Notes under the pieces: generated by a model
Databases searched by the model: none
The model's input: only the letters and a program-made list of their open reading frames with translations
What the model was told of the DNA's origin: nothing
Position numbers and translations under genes: made by a program
From: Macropodus opercularis
Taxonomy: Eukaryota > Chordata > Actinopteri > Anabantiformes > Osphronemidae
Reading direction: 5' to 3'
Assembly (NCBI GenBank): GCA_030770545.1
Contig: CM061107.1
Location: forward strand, 191,001-255,000
Length of the DNA: 64,000 nt
Shown: positions 1 through 11,475 of the stretch, piece by piece
How the letters are laid out: each line of letters opens with the position of its first letter
Numbering within the stretch: position 1 is the stretch's first letter

Positions 1-2211
1 GATGTGCGTTTGAGAAATGACATCCAGGACATCAAAGATCAGAATGAGTTGCTGGAGTTTAGGATATTAGAGCTCGAGGTATAACCATCCAGAATTGAAA
101 CAATAAGTCATGTCAACCACAATTTCCTGTTTCCATGGATACATTATTTCTCGTTTAGGAAAGGGAGCGAAGATCACCTGCCATTAACTTCCAGCAAGTG
201 CATTTTCCAGAAGGCCTCAGTCCTCTGCAGATCTACTGTGAGGCAGAAGGAGTCACAGTGAGTTACACCAGTAAACTCACTTGAGTGTCCCTCCGCAGTA
301 TCCAGGAGTCTAATCGTGTGGTTCTACTCATTAGGAGATTGTAATCAGCGAGCTGATGAAGAAGCTTGACATTCTGGGCGATAACGCCGTAAGTGTATGT
401 TGAATTTCTTTTGTACACTTTGTGTCTGTTTGATCTTCATCAACAGCAGCTTCTTATAATCGGCTGATAAAAATCCCACCGGACGCTGTCCACTGCATTG
501 CTTCTGGGGAGACAGAACCGGTTTGGCTTCTGATGACTCCTAGTGTGTGTTGTAGTGAGTAAGTGACAGTCAACAGATATGAATCGGTCTGGGTGGGTTT
601 CCCGTAGGTTTCGCTTTCTTGTCGGCCATCAGTCCATCTATTAACGTCCAAGATAAAGGAAGACAAGCATTTAAAGATGGCTCTGATGGTCAACGAATCC
701 AGAGGCTATAAGTCAACTGTACCAGCAGAACCAATGATCCCTATTATTTCCAAACCAGTCAATGAGATCTACTATCGTGCCCTCATAGAAGTCATAGGGT
801 GACGGTGACCTCTTGAGTGGAGTCACTGTTTTGCTTTCCTTTGTGAACTCAGCAAACCCTTGGTTTACCCAGTTTCAGTCACCTTTGCCTGGAGTCCACA
901 AACATAACTCAACACAGCCATAGAAACCAGGCCACCGTCCACAGCGGAGGATGGTCCCTGTGGGGTCAACGCAGAAGCATAAATCAAGCTTAGTGTGTTA
1001 TTCACATTTCACGGTTGAAATTTCACTGACTTAGCTTTGAGGAGGTACTGTCGTGTTATTTACATGAGGTTTTCCCATAGAATCTGTCCAATGAGGAGCA
1101 GGTGGTGGTGATTCACGCCAGGACGGTGCTCACGCTGGCAGAGAAGGTAAGACAGACATGTGAGCAGGAATCAGGATTCGCTTTCTCTGGGAGCTTGTGA
1201 GGAACGAGGCCACGCAAATAAAATGTAATGGGATCACTTTTTGTACCTTTCTGTCGAATCAGTGGTTGGAGTCCATCGAAGTGACAAAGTCGGTTCTGCA
1301 GCAGAAGATGTTGGACATCGAGAGTGAAAAGGTAAAAAGTTACATCTGTTTTCTGAACCAAAGTTTGCTCTTGCTGTATATCCAAATGCAAACAAATATT
1401 AATAAACAAATCTTTTAGCACTATGATAAGACAAAATAGTGCAACAACGGTTCTCGTTAATCTTACGCCATGTAGCCGATTCCTTGTGTTTTCTAGGAGC
1501 TGTTCAGTAAACAGAAGTGTTACCTGGATGAGGAGCTGGACTTCAGGAAGCAGTCAATGGATCAGGCTCACAAGGTGTAAAACACTGAAAATACATGCGG
1601 AGAAGTGATTCACAAAAGCCACATTTAATGTTATATCACAGTTACATCAACATTAAACAGAAGCAATGTTGTCTTATTATTATGTCTTCATCGCTGTACA
1701 GAGGATCTTGGAACTGGAGGCGATGTTGTTTGAAGCGCTGCAGCAGGAGCAGGAATCCAGGACGGAGGGATTAAAGGTGGAGGACGGTCGTCCCACCGAA
1801 ACTCTGACAGAGGATGAGAGGGAGGCGCTGAGGAGAGCCATGGACCAGTGGAAACGAACTGTGATGTGTGAGCTGAGAGAGAGGGATGCTCAGATCCTCC
1901 GAGACAGGATGGAGCTACTGCAGCTCACACAACAGGTAAACACTCAGTAGTCGAGGTAAATAACAAACATAGAACCCAACTAAAACAGGAACTGATCTCA
2001 TTGAGCCTTTATATGGTTTCTACAGAGGAACAAAGAGCTGGAGGAGTTTATAGAAGCACAGAAACGACAGATTAAAGAACTAGAAGAGAAGGTAAACAAA
2101 CAGAAAAAGTCTCTTCACGGACCCTGTGAATTCAACTCACTCCTTGTTTCTTTTTTTCAGTTTCTATTCCTGTTTCTATTCTTCTCGTTGGCATTTATCC
2201 TCTGGTCCTAA
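1..2211 (+). CDS. jakmip3: jakmip3, Janus kinase and microtubule-interacting protein, C-terminal part (5' end outside window)
   Basis: Coiled-coil protein of the JAKMIP family. Members associate with microtubules and Golgi/secretory membranes in neurons and endocrine cells (family knowledge). Nine exons are visible: 1-78 (cut by the window edge), 159-257, 335-388, 1081-1146, 1263-1331, 1497-1574, 1702-1935, 2026-2091 and 2161-2211. Every junction is GT-AG and phase 0, giving 264 codons plus TAA. Diagnostic blocks are LLEFRILELEERERRSPAI, ELMKKLDILGDNA, NLSNEEQVVVIHARTVLTL, and the last exon FLFLFLFFSLAFILWS, a hydrophobic tail that fits a C-terminal membrane anchor. JAKMIP2 and JAKMIP3 both have this tail; JAKMIP3 is preferred because dpysl4 and ebf3 are neighbours, although JAKMIP2 sits in a paralogous neighbourhood. 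The gene converges on the racgap1-like gene. Confidence 0.88.
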
Positions 2212-5000
2212 AGACAGGTGGTAAGTAAGATGCCAATGCATCCAGGACACGCAGAGTAAACCCTTAGTGACAGAGATACAATGAAATGTCAAACCAGTAG
2301 AATTAGTAACAGCTTCTTTCCCAGAGCTGTGAAATCTAGATCAGACAGGCTGCGATGTTGAGCCAGAAGAGAGACTTAACCAGCGTCCAATGACGGCGAC
2401 ATCCTGATGAACCGGGCCTGCACCGTATTCATCTCTACTCTGTGCTTAACCTTTGATATACATTTATTTATAGTCACTAAAACACAAACACTGCACTTGG
2501 GTGATGTTAGTTTAAACCAGCTGGATGCACCACTGATGACTTTGGTGTTTTTTTCTGTAGCTCTGCAGACTTTAATGTCGTGTGACTCACATCTTCATAT
2601 CAAATCACAGAAGCCATACTGACACTTCATGTTCTGTGCAGAGTCCAGCAGCTGAACACTCAGCAGGGTCAGACCCGACAAGAAGGTTCTGGTGTGGAAC
2701 CAGCAGCATCCCGGCTTCACTGCCCAACTGACCTGCCTTCTGCTACTGTCAGCCAATCAGAGCAGGGCACAGCTGTCAGAGAATTTCACAGCGCTGCCTC
2801 TTAACCTGAGACCACGACGTTTCCCACAGCAACACTGAACAGAGTTAGACACAATGCAAACCACCAACATTTAGCCAACTACAGCCAGTTGGCTAATCTT
2901 TACCAGGAGAAACGAGTCCAGCGAACCTGCTGTGACCGAAGTGGTGCTGGACCTGACACAGTGTTGGCTAGTTGGACTTCTCCAGCCCCAGCTAAACTAG
3001 CTCACCTGTGCTACGCTAGCCACGCTAGCAGTTCTAAAATTTGCCAAGTTAGCAGAATTCATAGTTACCTGGGTTACATCTGTGCTGAGGAGGCCTGAGT
3101 CAGTATCAGCGTATCCAAGGTGATGAGTATGAGCAGAAACCCAGGGAAAACGTTCTGATTGGCTGTTCTACCTGGAGACTGGTCTTTCCTGGATCCAAGT
3201 GTAACATCAAAGCAGTTTCTGCCCGTTTGGATCATCTCAGGACCAAAAGCAAAAGGAAACATCTGACGAATGAAAACAAAATCTACATGATAAAGCATGA
3301 GGTGAACAAACTGATTTAATATTAAACCTAGTGCAGGTTTCAGAGTTTAGACCACTTTTATGAAAACAGAAAACCTGGTGCAGCAGATTTTAATCTGAGA
3401 TCTTAAATATTAACTATTGGAAACAAGTACAACGTCAGATTTCACGTATAACATTCACAGAAATAAAATCCCACTGAATGAGAGATTTATTCTCACATAA
3501 TTAATAAACGTTTAATATTTCTCATTTTGTTAAATGTCAGTCGTATTAATTTGTCTTTCCTTTCCTGTGGCTCTGCCAGGGTCACTTTTAATCAAGTGCT
3601 TAATGGAGTCTCTCTGGTAGAAGGAATATTATTAAATTGCTATAATTTAACATGGTAACCTGGCCCCTGTGTGCGTTTTCCTCACGACAAAGGCAACACA
3701 AGCTGGATCCTGCTGTTGTACTTTTTTCCAGAGGATATTTTTCTATGTTCAAGTCTGAACTCATATCTGAAGTATCTACAGTTTGATGTGATCACAGATT
3801 AAAGACTGAAAACACTGCATTTGTCTTTGTGCCACAAACTGAGATCTGATTCTGGGTGTAAACTTGTGGTCACTGTATAGATCAGATGGTCAGAAACCGC
3901 ATCCAGACATTTCTGCCGCTCAATATTTCAACTGCATGGGACGTTTTAAACCGCTGTCTGTTTCTAGAACCTGAACTGGGAGGCGGCTAAAAGCTCTGCT
4001 CATATGGTCATAACACGACCAAATTAAAACAGAGGTTGAACAGAACCGGTTTCTACTGAATGAACATGTTTACGGCTCTTTGTTACCAAGACCAACCGAA
4101 CCATGAGACAATGGGTCTGAAGAAAGACCTACATGGATGAATCATTCTTCAGCAACAGAAGCTATAAGCTGTGGAAGAAGGCGAACAGTGATCTAGTATC
4201 TATAAAGTCCCGTCAGCTCCTAATTGACTAAACTAACTGCACAAACTTATTCTACAGGACAGAGGAAAATGACAACCTCCACTCATCTGCACGTTCATTT
4301 CTTTTTCCTTTATTTCCTTAGGTCTTCTATGTTTATTAGAGTTTTGGCTTCTTTGCTGAAATCACAGGAGGGCAGACTAAAACCACAGATTCTACTTTAC
4401 ATCCTATTCCTTTTGAACAGCAGCCGGTCTGAGCCGCTTCACCCACAGAGCAGTTCAAATGAGCAACTCTGAAACAGACCGACGTGGGGAACATCTCTGC
4501 AAGTACCGACACCGGGGAGCAGATCAGCTGGGTGATGTGAAGAACTTCCTCCCTGGTTCACTAAGGAGACAGAAGTTACAGAGAAACTATCAAACTCGTC
4601 CAAATCCAGAACATATTCATTTCTCTGAGGCAGAACAAAGTGAACTGGTGTTGACAGTATGACCTTCTGCGGGCGAAGACGAGCCCAACCCTGGAGAAAA
4701 CGTGGCACCTGCTCAGTACCGAGCAGTGCGGATGGTTTGGGTCTTACATGTTGAGGGCGGAGTTGATCCTGCTTGTCCCAGGTCCTCTGCTGGTTTTGAA
4801 GTAAGGGTTCAGCTCTGGAGACGTCAATGGCTGAAACAAACGCGCTGGAATAAAGAGGTGCAGGTTTTTATAAACAGTGAGCTCAGAAACCGCTTAAAGA
4901 CCACGATGGCAGAATCCTATGTTCAACATTTAAGTGCGATGACCAACTAGCACTCGTTAACGATATCCTTTCTGCAGATTCTGGACATTTGTAGACAGGA
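2212..5000. other. Intergenic region between convergent jakmip3 and racgap1-like
   Basis: It holds the 3' UTRs of two convergent genes. I see no exon with homology or splice logic. A plus-strand AATAAA at 3462-3467 could end jakmip3, and a minus-strand AATAAA (TTTATT at 4309-4314) could end the racgap1-like transcript. Open frames of 60-90 codons on both strands look random. Poly(A) assignments are guesses from the hexamer alone. Confidence 0.5.
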
Positions 5001-8000
5001 TTACTTGGACCCACCACGTCCAACGTCTGGGTTGTTGGTTTTACTGGAAGGTGACATTTGATCTGTGGTGACGGCGAGGACACGTCTCCACGAGTCTTCA
5101 GGGAGGGACAGAAGACGACACATCACCTGAGTCCAGAGCAGCAGGTGTAAAGAACCACTGCAGGTGAAAACGTTCATGAATCCATGAGCAGGGAGAAGCT
5201 GACCTTTAGCTGAACATTGGTGTCTCTTAGGATGGTTGTTGGAGTCGGCTCAGACATCCCATAGCCCACGATAGTTGGAGCGAAGACCCGGGCCAAATTA
5301 TTCTGGTTCATCTGACAATGGGGGCTCTTCATCACCCTGAAGTACGAAGACACGATGTGTTCAGTTCTGTATTTAAAGCACTGTGAAAAATGCTGTAAAC
5401 AAAGAAAGCTTTCAGAAATATAAATAATTGTTCGTTTATTTTTGTAAATTTACAAAATGCAAAGTGAGCGAACAAAAGAAAAATCTAAATCAAATCAGTC
5501 TTTGGTTACTACGTCAGTACTGGAAGTGATACTTGGCCCCACAGAGCCCTGGTCTCAGCATCATGTGAGTCTGGGATGATGCAGAGACAGAAGGATGTAG
5601 AAACCCTGCATCCACAGAAGATCTGTGGTTGGTTCTCTACAGGTTGAACAACCTACAGCATTTTCTCACGCCTGCCTGAAGCGTTTGTACAGGACTGTAC
5701 ACACGATAGAGAGACACATGCGTCATTTCTTGCCTGTGTAAGTGCAGCATGAGGAAAGCCAGAGTATCTTTGTTGGCCTTGGGCAGCTCAGCTATGGCCT
5801 GATACATGTTGGCAGTGCTGTTGTCATCATCACTCAGTTCTGAAACACAGACGAGGACAGAACTGACCCGAAGTCTCATTTACAGCCACGGGGTAACGAA
5901 GTCATAGTTCCACAGGTGCCAGGGTTGAGCCTCCAAACCTGCAGCCTCCATGAACGTCTTGTGGAGCCTGAAGGTGATGATGGGCTCCTTCAGCTTCCTC
6001 AGGAAGTCTTTGAGACAGCCACACACCACGTGGATGTCCTGGACTTTGCCGAGCACGACGGGGGTTTTCCCCTGAATGAACTGATCTCGGAGCTCCTTCA
6101 CCAGACGCTCTCCTCCAGGAATTCTGTAAAGTCCTTTCTGCCAAGAAACACAGGCAGGTCTCAGCAGGTTCTCTATAACACCCTTGGTATCATACCAACC
6201 AGGCGTTAGGTCTGAGGTCCAACTCACCTCCTGTAGCCCCCGCCTCTCGATTTCAGTCACACACTGCCGGACCAAAGGAGGAATTCTGGGATGGGTCACA
6301 GGAGCGAGAGCCTCCAGCGACTCCTGCAGAAATGTACATTTTTGAAACATCTAACGTGTTGTGGACAAAGTGAACAAATCTGAGCTCGGCCTGCCTTGAT
6401 GTGGACCATTGATGAATTTCTACCTGAGCTACTGTCAGGTTGCTGCTTTTCACCGGGGGCAAACAGCTCTCGCTCAGTTTCTGTTGGCATTCTGGATGAG
6501 CAACGACACGACAGTCTCTGCACTTCACCACCACCTTCCCAAAGCGAACTCTCTTCTTGCAGAGCAGACACGTCTCCGGCATGATCACCTGGTGGAGACA
6601 CAGCCTCACCGTCAGCGCTGACGTACAGCCCAGTCTGCACATTCACCTTAAACCCGTTCATACCGTTTTAGAAACAAACACATGTTTCCGGGATTCAGCT
6701 CTGCTTGGAGCAGGAACTGCAGCAGTGAAGTCGTCGGCCTTGACCTCCATCACGGACTCGTCACAGGGAGACCAGATCGAGGTTTCGTCTGGAGAACAGT
6801 AACGGACACACACCTAACGCACGTATTTAGTGTTGCACTGTTTGTCGGCCTGAATCTTGTGGTTAGAGAGTTGTTCGCTTTCCTCTTAGACTGGATTATA
6901 AACTGCAGCTGATTCTTGTCTGACCGATTTGGTTTCCCTGCCTTCATTACGTCAAAAACATTATTAAATGTCTATTCAACCAGTGAAGTGATCACCAACT
7001 AAGCATTGCGTTGATGTTTGCGCGCCAAGATTAATCATTTTTTAAGTTGAAGAATGATGCTGTGGATTTCACGTCTTACTTCATCACTGCTTTTCAGGAA
7101 AAGGGGACGAACTCACTTGTGTCCTCTTGCACCAATGACGCGTCACATTCCTGGGTGACCGTGTGGATTCCTACCACCATGTGGATCTGACCACCGGTCT
7201 CTGGCGTCACCACTGACGCTTTCACAATCGTCTCCACCTCCTGAGTAAACGAACGGCAACGTCAGCACTAGGCCAACGTCCGCACGTCATAGATCTTCAG
7301 TCCAAAGGTCAGAAGCTTCAGCTTCTGAATCCATCAATACATTTGAAAATTACATTTAATCCAGTTTGAGCTGAGCAAAACTCCAGAAGATTCAGAGCTG
7401 ATTTTTGATTTATGCTCCATTTGGACTATTGAGCAATAAAACCGTTGTCTAAAGCACCACGGTCGTATGGAGACATTCACCTTGTCCACAGGTTTTCTGT
7501 CCAGCAGGTCTGCAGAGACATTGCTGCCTCTCCTCCTCCTCCGAACCGGTGCACCCACAGGAGGGCCCATCGAGGAGCGCTGCACAACAGAACAAACACC
7601 CATCACAGAAATTAAACCACTTTGAGTTGAATAGTAAGAATGAAGGAAGAAAACAGAACTTTATGCAACCTGAAAAATCACATCTATGAGCAACAGGCAG
7701 ACAGTTCAACACAGAAACCTGCAGATGCAACTTTGACTCGATACCAACAAACTGAAATTGAGAAACTGAAGCAAGATTGAGTCAAGTTATTACCACATCT
7801 GAACAACAGATGTTCTGGTCTCACCCTTTTCTCTCTGGCTCTGGATCTCAGAGGTTTTATTACAGTTGTGTCCAGGTCCTGAAACCAAATGAAAACCATT
7901 TTCAACAACACTACAGTAGTTATCTTGTTACATTTAAACACATTTAGAACAACAATCTCACCACGTCGTCATCTGTTCGATCGTAGCTGATGTCAGAGTG

Positions 8001-9975
8001 AGACAGGAAAGACGATTCGTCAATCACAGACAACCTGAAGGAAAGAAATGTTTCAGGGCAACAATGGTGTTGTATCGGATTCACCGCTTCACTTTTTCAC
8101 AGGCTGCAACACGACAGAATCCAGTCACCTTCCAAATCCAACTCGAGTTGTCTGCCCCACAGTTACAGTGTTTCACTAGGCTAAAAACACCAGATCAAGT
8201 GATGAACCCTTTGTAGAATGAATTTGAGAGCAAGGTGGGTTTGCTGAAAACACTGGTTCCTTCACCATCCAAGGGTCCAAACCGCTTCCTGTAAGTTCAG
8301 GGCTGGACTGGTCTCTTACCGTCTGCTGCTCTTGTGCAGGGTCGCATTTGCTCCTTTGTGATCAAAAGCAGCTAGAAGAGTTTTCTGCTCGTCGTTGAGA
8401 CAGGAGCTGGATTTACTGTCGTGGATCAGGATGTCACACATTAGCTGCATCTGCCGCTCCTGCAACCTCAGACAGAGGAACCAGATTACCAACAGTCCCA
8501 CGGTTTATGTCACACGTTTTAGTCCTTAGCTAACACATTTACACGTAATGTCAGAGCGTTTCAGTCGAACCACTTCCTCTTCCTGATGCAGGACACTTAC
8601 CAACAGGGACGCGAGTATCGACTCTCTGGAATCGACACTTCGATACCCGCTGGCCGATACTACTCCTAATAAAAACGTGCAGTTACCTTTCACTTCTGAT
8701 AGTTTTTAGTTTTTAACTGAATGTGTTATAAGATTTAAAAAATGAAATGAACCATTATTTTATTCAATGAGCTGAGTCAGGTTCGCCCAATACCTCGATC
8801 GTTGAGGTAGTTTGTGTTGATCACGCTGACAACATCCACGTAGGCAGCTGTGAAAAAGAATCTGCATCGTAGAGCAGCTGGAACCTGCACATGCGCAGAC
8901 CAGCCGAGCGGCAGAGACGTTTATGTACGTGGACGCGGTTAGAAGCGGCTTTAAAAGCTGCCGGAACACGAACATGTGCTCACACACTCACCAGCGGCGG
9001 AAACATCCCGGAGATGTTTTACTGTTAAATATTTACTGTTTTGTTCTACTTGAACACTATGAACCCTTCAATTTAAGAAATAGTATTTTGTGTTAAGTTC
9101 AATTTTATTTCTTATAATTTAAAATAGTTAGGTTTTCATATTTGAATTTAATTTTCTTATTGATCTAATTTATTATAAGCATTTAAGTATTTCTGTTCAT
9201 GAGCATTATTCATGTTGCCATAAAGATATTAATCAACACTGTGCAATGATGATTTGCCTTTAAGGTGCAAAAAGTGTCGGTATGGTCGATACTGGCCCTG
9301 TAGTTCCTTGGTATCGCCCTTCGCTACTTACCAAGTAATGGTAATCGGCTTCCATCTTGTAACGTTTCCTCATTTCCACATCCAGTTGGTTCCGAGCATG
9401 TTTCAGTTTCACCTCCAAGGCGGCTTTGGCCACGTCAGACTTCACCAGAAGCTCTTTGTACTTCTTCAGCTCCAGCTCTGAATTCAGCCATTTCTTCCTG
9501 ACAACCTCAAAGCTCTTCATGATTTCAATCAGCTCTGAAGGACACGAATAAAAACTGAGTGAGTGCAAACAAACCTCTGGTCCTTGATTCTGGGTTTGAC
9601 TAAGGCTGAAGTGGGTCTGGTTCTGGTAAGTCAGACCCAACCCATTTGTTTGACCGGCAGCCTGCTGAAAAAGATTTTATCTTTAGCATCAGTCAAATAT
9701 GAACGTGTTGATCTGAACCAAGGTCATCAACTTCCTCAGACTGTCCTCTCAGGCCAATGCAAAAGGGTCAAAGGTCACACGGGCAGGGAGGATATAAATA
9801 AAACGTCTAGTGACAGGGAAAATAGAACCTAATAAAGTAACTGATGATTTGCTCCGATGGAAACGCTTAGGAAACATGACTGACTGCGTTCGTTGCCCAG
9901 CGCGTCTTCCTCCATGCTGAGTCTCTGCAGACATAGAGCCAGCACCTCCTCCACAACGAGCCGCGTCCCTGCCAT
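5001..9975 (-). CDS. racgap1: Rac GTPase-activating protein 1-like (MgcRacGAP family), complete
   Basis: RhoGAP of the centralspindlin family, which acts with MKLP1/KIF23 at the spindle midzone during cytokinesis. Fourteen coding exons from the ATG at 9975: 9885-9975, 9332-9534, 8320-8459, 7962-8034, 7825-7878, 7481-7579, 7117-7240, 6664-6788, 6424-6588, 6228-6323, 5939-6137, 5734-5839, 5204-5336, 5001-5126. They total 1734 nt (577 aa). An N-terminal coiled coil (about 30-110) contains KLKHARNQLDVEMRKRYK. The C1 zinc domain (297-345) keeps H297-x12-C310, CxxC, CxxC and HxxC. The RhoGAP domain (about 360-535) carries the arginine finger R395 in GLYRIPGG. It ends soon after the GAP domain (RLLSLPEDSW plus about 24 residues), whereas human RACGAP1 is about 632 aa. 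Exon 12 uses a GC donor, and proline replaces the Aurora-B serine. It is diverged enough that it may be a second racgap1 paralogue; the symbol is family-level. Confidence 0.9.
8600..9320. mobile_element. Probable non-autonomous hAT-like DNA element in racgap1-like intron 2
   Basis: Both ends carry related sequence in inverted orientation. Near 8609 it reads AGTATCGACTCTC followed by TCGACACTT. The reverse complement near 9292-9265 reads AGTATCGACCATA followed by CCGACACTT. Repeated GTATCGA/GATAC motifs near the ends resemble terminal regions of teleost hAT-type non-autonomous elements. The interior has no transposase frame: a GC-richer block (8800-9000) then an A/T-rich block (9030-9240). The right end lies only about 10-30 bp from the exon 2 splice donor at 9332. 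Family assignment is by motif resemblance only. Confidence 0.45.
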
Positions 9976-10560
9976 CAGTCAGAACCGGACCTGTGGAACG
10001 GAGGCAGGCCGTCAGGCGTGAAACTCATCTGAGCAGAAGAGGACAGGAGGCACCGGTTCCTCACGTGAGGATCTGGATTTGAACCGACGCTGGTGCAAGC
10101 GGCATTTAACATGTCATCAACTCCTGCTTTGTCCCAGACAAACAGCTGATGAAGGCTTGAGCCAAATTCACATCAACTCCGCACCTGCTCAGGACGAGGT
10201 TTGGCCATTGGTCCCGCTGAATGGACTAGAGAGTCCGACCCATTCAGTCACAGCGGATCCTTCCACTGACACCGGTTCTATGGAGCAGCTCAGTTGCTGA
10301 TGATCCACATGTTAGAACTGCATCACGTTTCTAAAGCTGAAGCCAAACTTCATTGTTCACTGCCCCTTTGTGGTCACCTACAACGTGTTTTCCAGCTTAT
10401 TTCAGAACCACAACCCGGTTCAACGCTGACAAACAGGCAAGTTCAGTTTCCTGTAAGCGGCACCGAACACACACGGGAATAGTCTGGCTTGGTTCTACCG
10501 GTTAAAGCCATACTCACGCCAGGACGAAGCGCCGCGTCTCTCCTCGCGGGTGTGTTCATG
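9976..10560 (-). promoter_or_regulatory. racgap1-like 5' UTR, leader exon and probable promoter
   Basis: The coding exon begins at 9990 after an acceptor (CCACAG), leaving 15 nt of leader before the ATG. A GTGAGT donor next to 10518 marks a GC-rich non-coding exon of roughly 10518-10560, the most GC-rich spot nearby. The transcription start is inferred only from this. The leader intron (9991-10517) holds nothing else I recognise. Confidence 0.55.
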
Positions 10561-10799
10561 CGTCTGTGGTTCTCGTTGAGAATGACGTCATCAGCTCAGG
10601 TGTTTGAAGGTTTTTAATGAGCGAAGCTGCAGGAAACAGCTGCGTTAATGAGAGCGCGAGTCAATAAACTAATAACCGGCCTGAACCGCGAGCAGCTGCT
10701 GAGACCGTGAGAGACGTGGTTCGGAGGTTTCTGGATGAAACTAATTTGGACCCTTTGATTTGTTAGGGTCTTGGCCACGTCTTCACTAACTGAAGTTGG

Positions 10800-10960
10800 C
10801 TCCAGAGTCTGAGTCCGGAATTCAGCGGGTGCAGACGCAGGCTCGTGCGACACGTCTTTGGCCTGTGGGTTCTCCGGCAGACACAGGAATCGAACCCAGA
10901 TCCTCTTGTATAAGAGGCTGCCGTTGCTTTCGCTGCTGCCCATGTGTCCGAACGCTTTTG
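10800..10960 (-). repeat. Interspersed teleost repeat with tRNA-like head
   Basis: Read on the minus strand, a perfect Pol III box B (GGTTCGATTCC, at 10886-10896) follows a CCTCTTATACAAGAGG hairpin. Further on comes GAGAACCCACAGGCCAAAGA, which resembles the CCCACAGTCCAAAGACATG block of a very common teleost repeat. A second, longer copy lies at about 37493-37660 in the opposite orientation. The match is from memory of that repeat, not from a search. Confidence 0.5.
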
Positions 10961-11303
10961 ATGCGTTGCTGATGCAGGTGTAAACTATAAAACGCCCCAA
11001 TCAACTAATACATAACTTAATAAAGATGATTCAGCTGTGGCCACACAAAGAAGCATTAAATGAGCAAACCGCTCAAACATAAAACAAGTTGCTTTTTTAA
11101 TGTAAACACAATCAGATTTCTGATTCTGCAGTGGATCAACTTTCACATTCATCCACATCGTCGCCTTGTTTCCTCAAAGTGGACCCTCTACAGAAAACAG
11201 TGATTTGAAGATGTGAACAAAGACAAACGTCCCCTCTGCTGTTTCACCGTTTATTCATGCACCTTTATCACAACTGGAAGTTTAACATTCACAACTACAG
11301 ATG

Positions 11304-11475
11304 CACTGTTGCTATGGAAACCCCACTTACACACACATGATCGCTGTGTATGAAGAGTCTACGTGGGCTCCAGGAAACACCCGAAGGCTACGGACAGCCA
11401 GCGTGTTAGATCTTCCAGATGAAGCGAAACTAACAAACCTGCTCATGAGGACCAGGCGTTACCATAGCAACAGTG
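11304..11475. repeat. Inverted repeat pair with 18-bp arms around X-box-like motifs
   Basis: The left arm CACTGTTGCTATGGAAAC (11304-11321) and the reverse complement of the right arm, CACTGTTGCTATGGTAAC (11458-11475), match at 17 of 18 positions. The enclosed segment is about 136 bp. This could be a small MITE-like element. The right arm is also a consensus RFX X-box (GTTACCATAGCAAC, 11458-11471). No target-site duplication is clear. Confidence 0.45.

Noticed and set aside
10886..10940. Possible tRNA gene (perfect B box and a strong hairpin)
   Set aside because: The T stem pairs poorly, no good A box is at the correct distance, and the flanks match an interspersed repeat.
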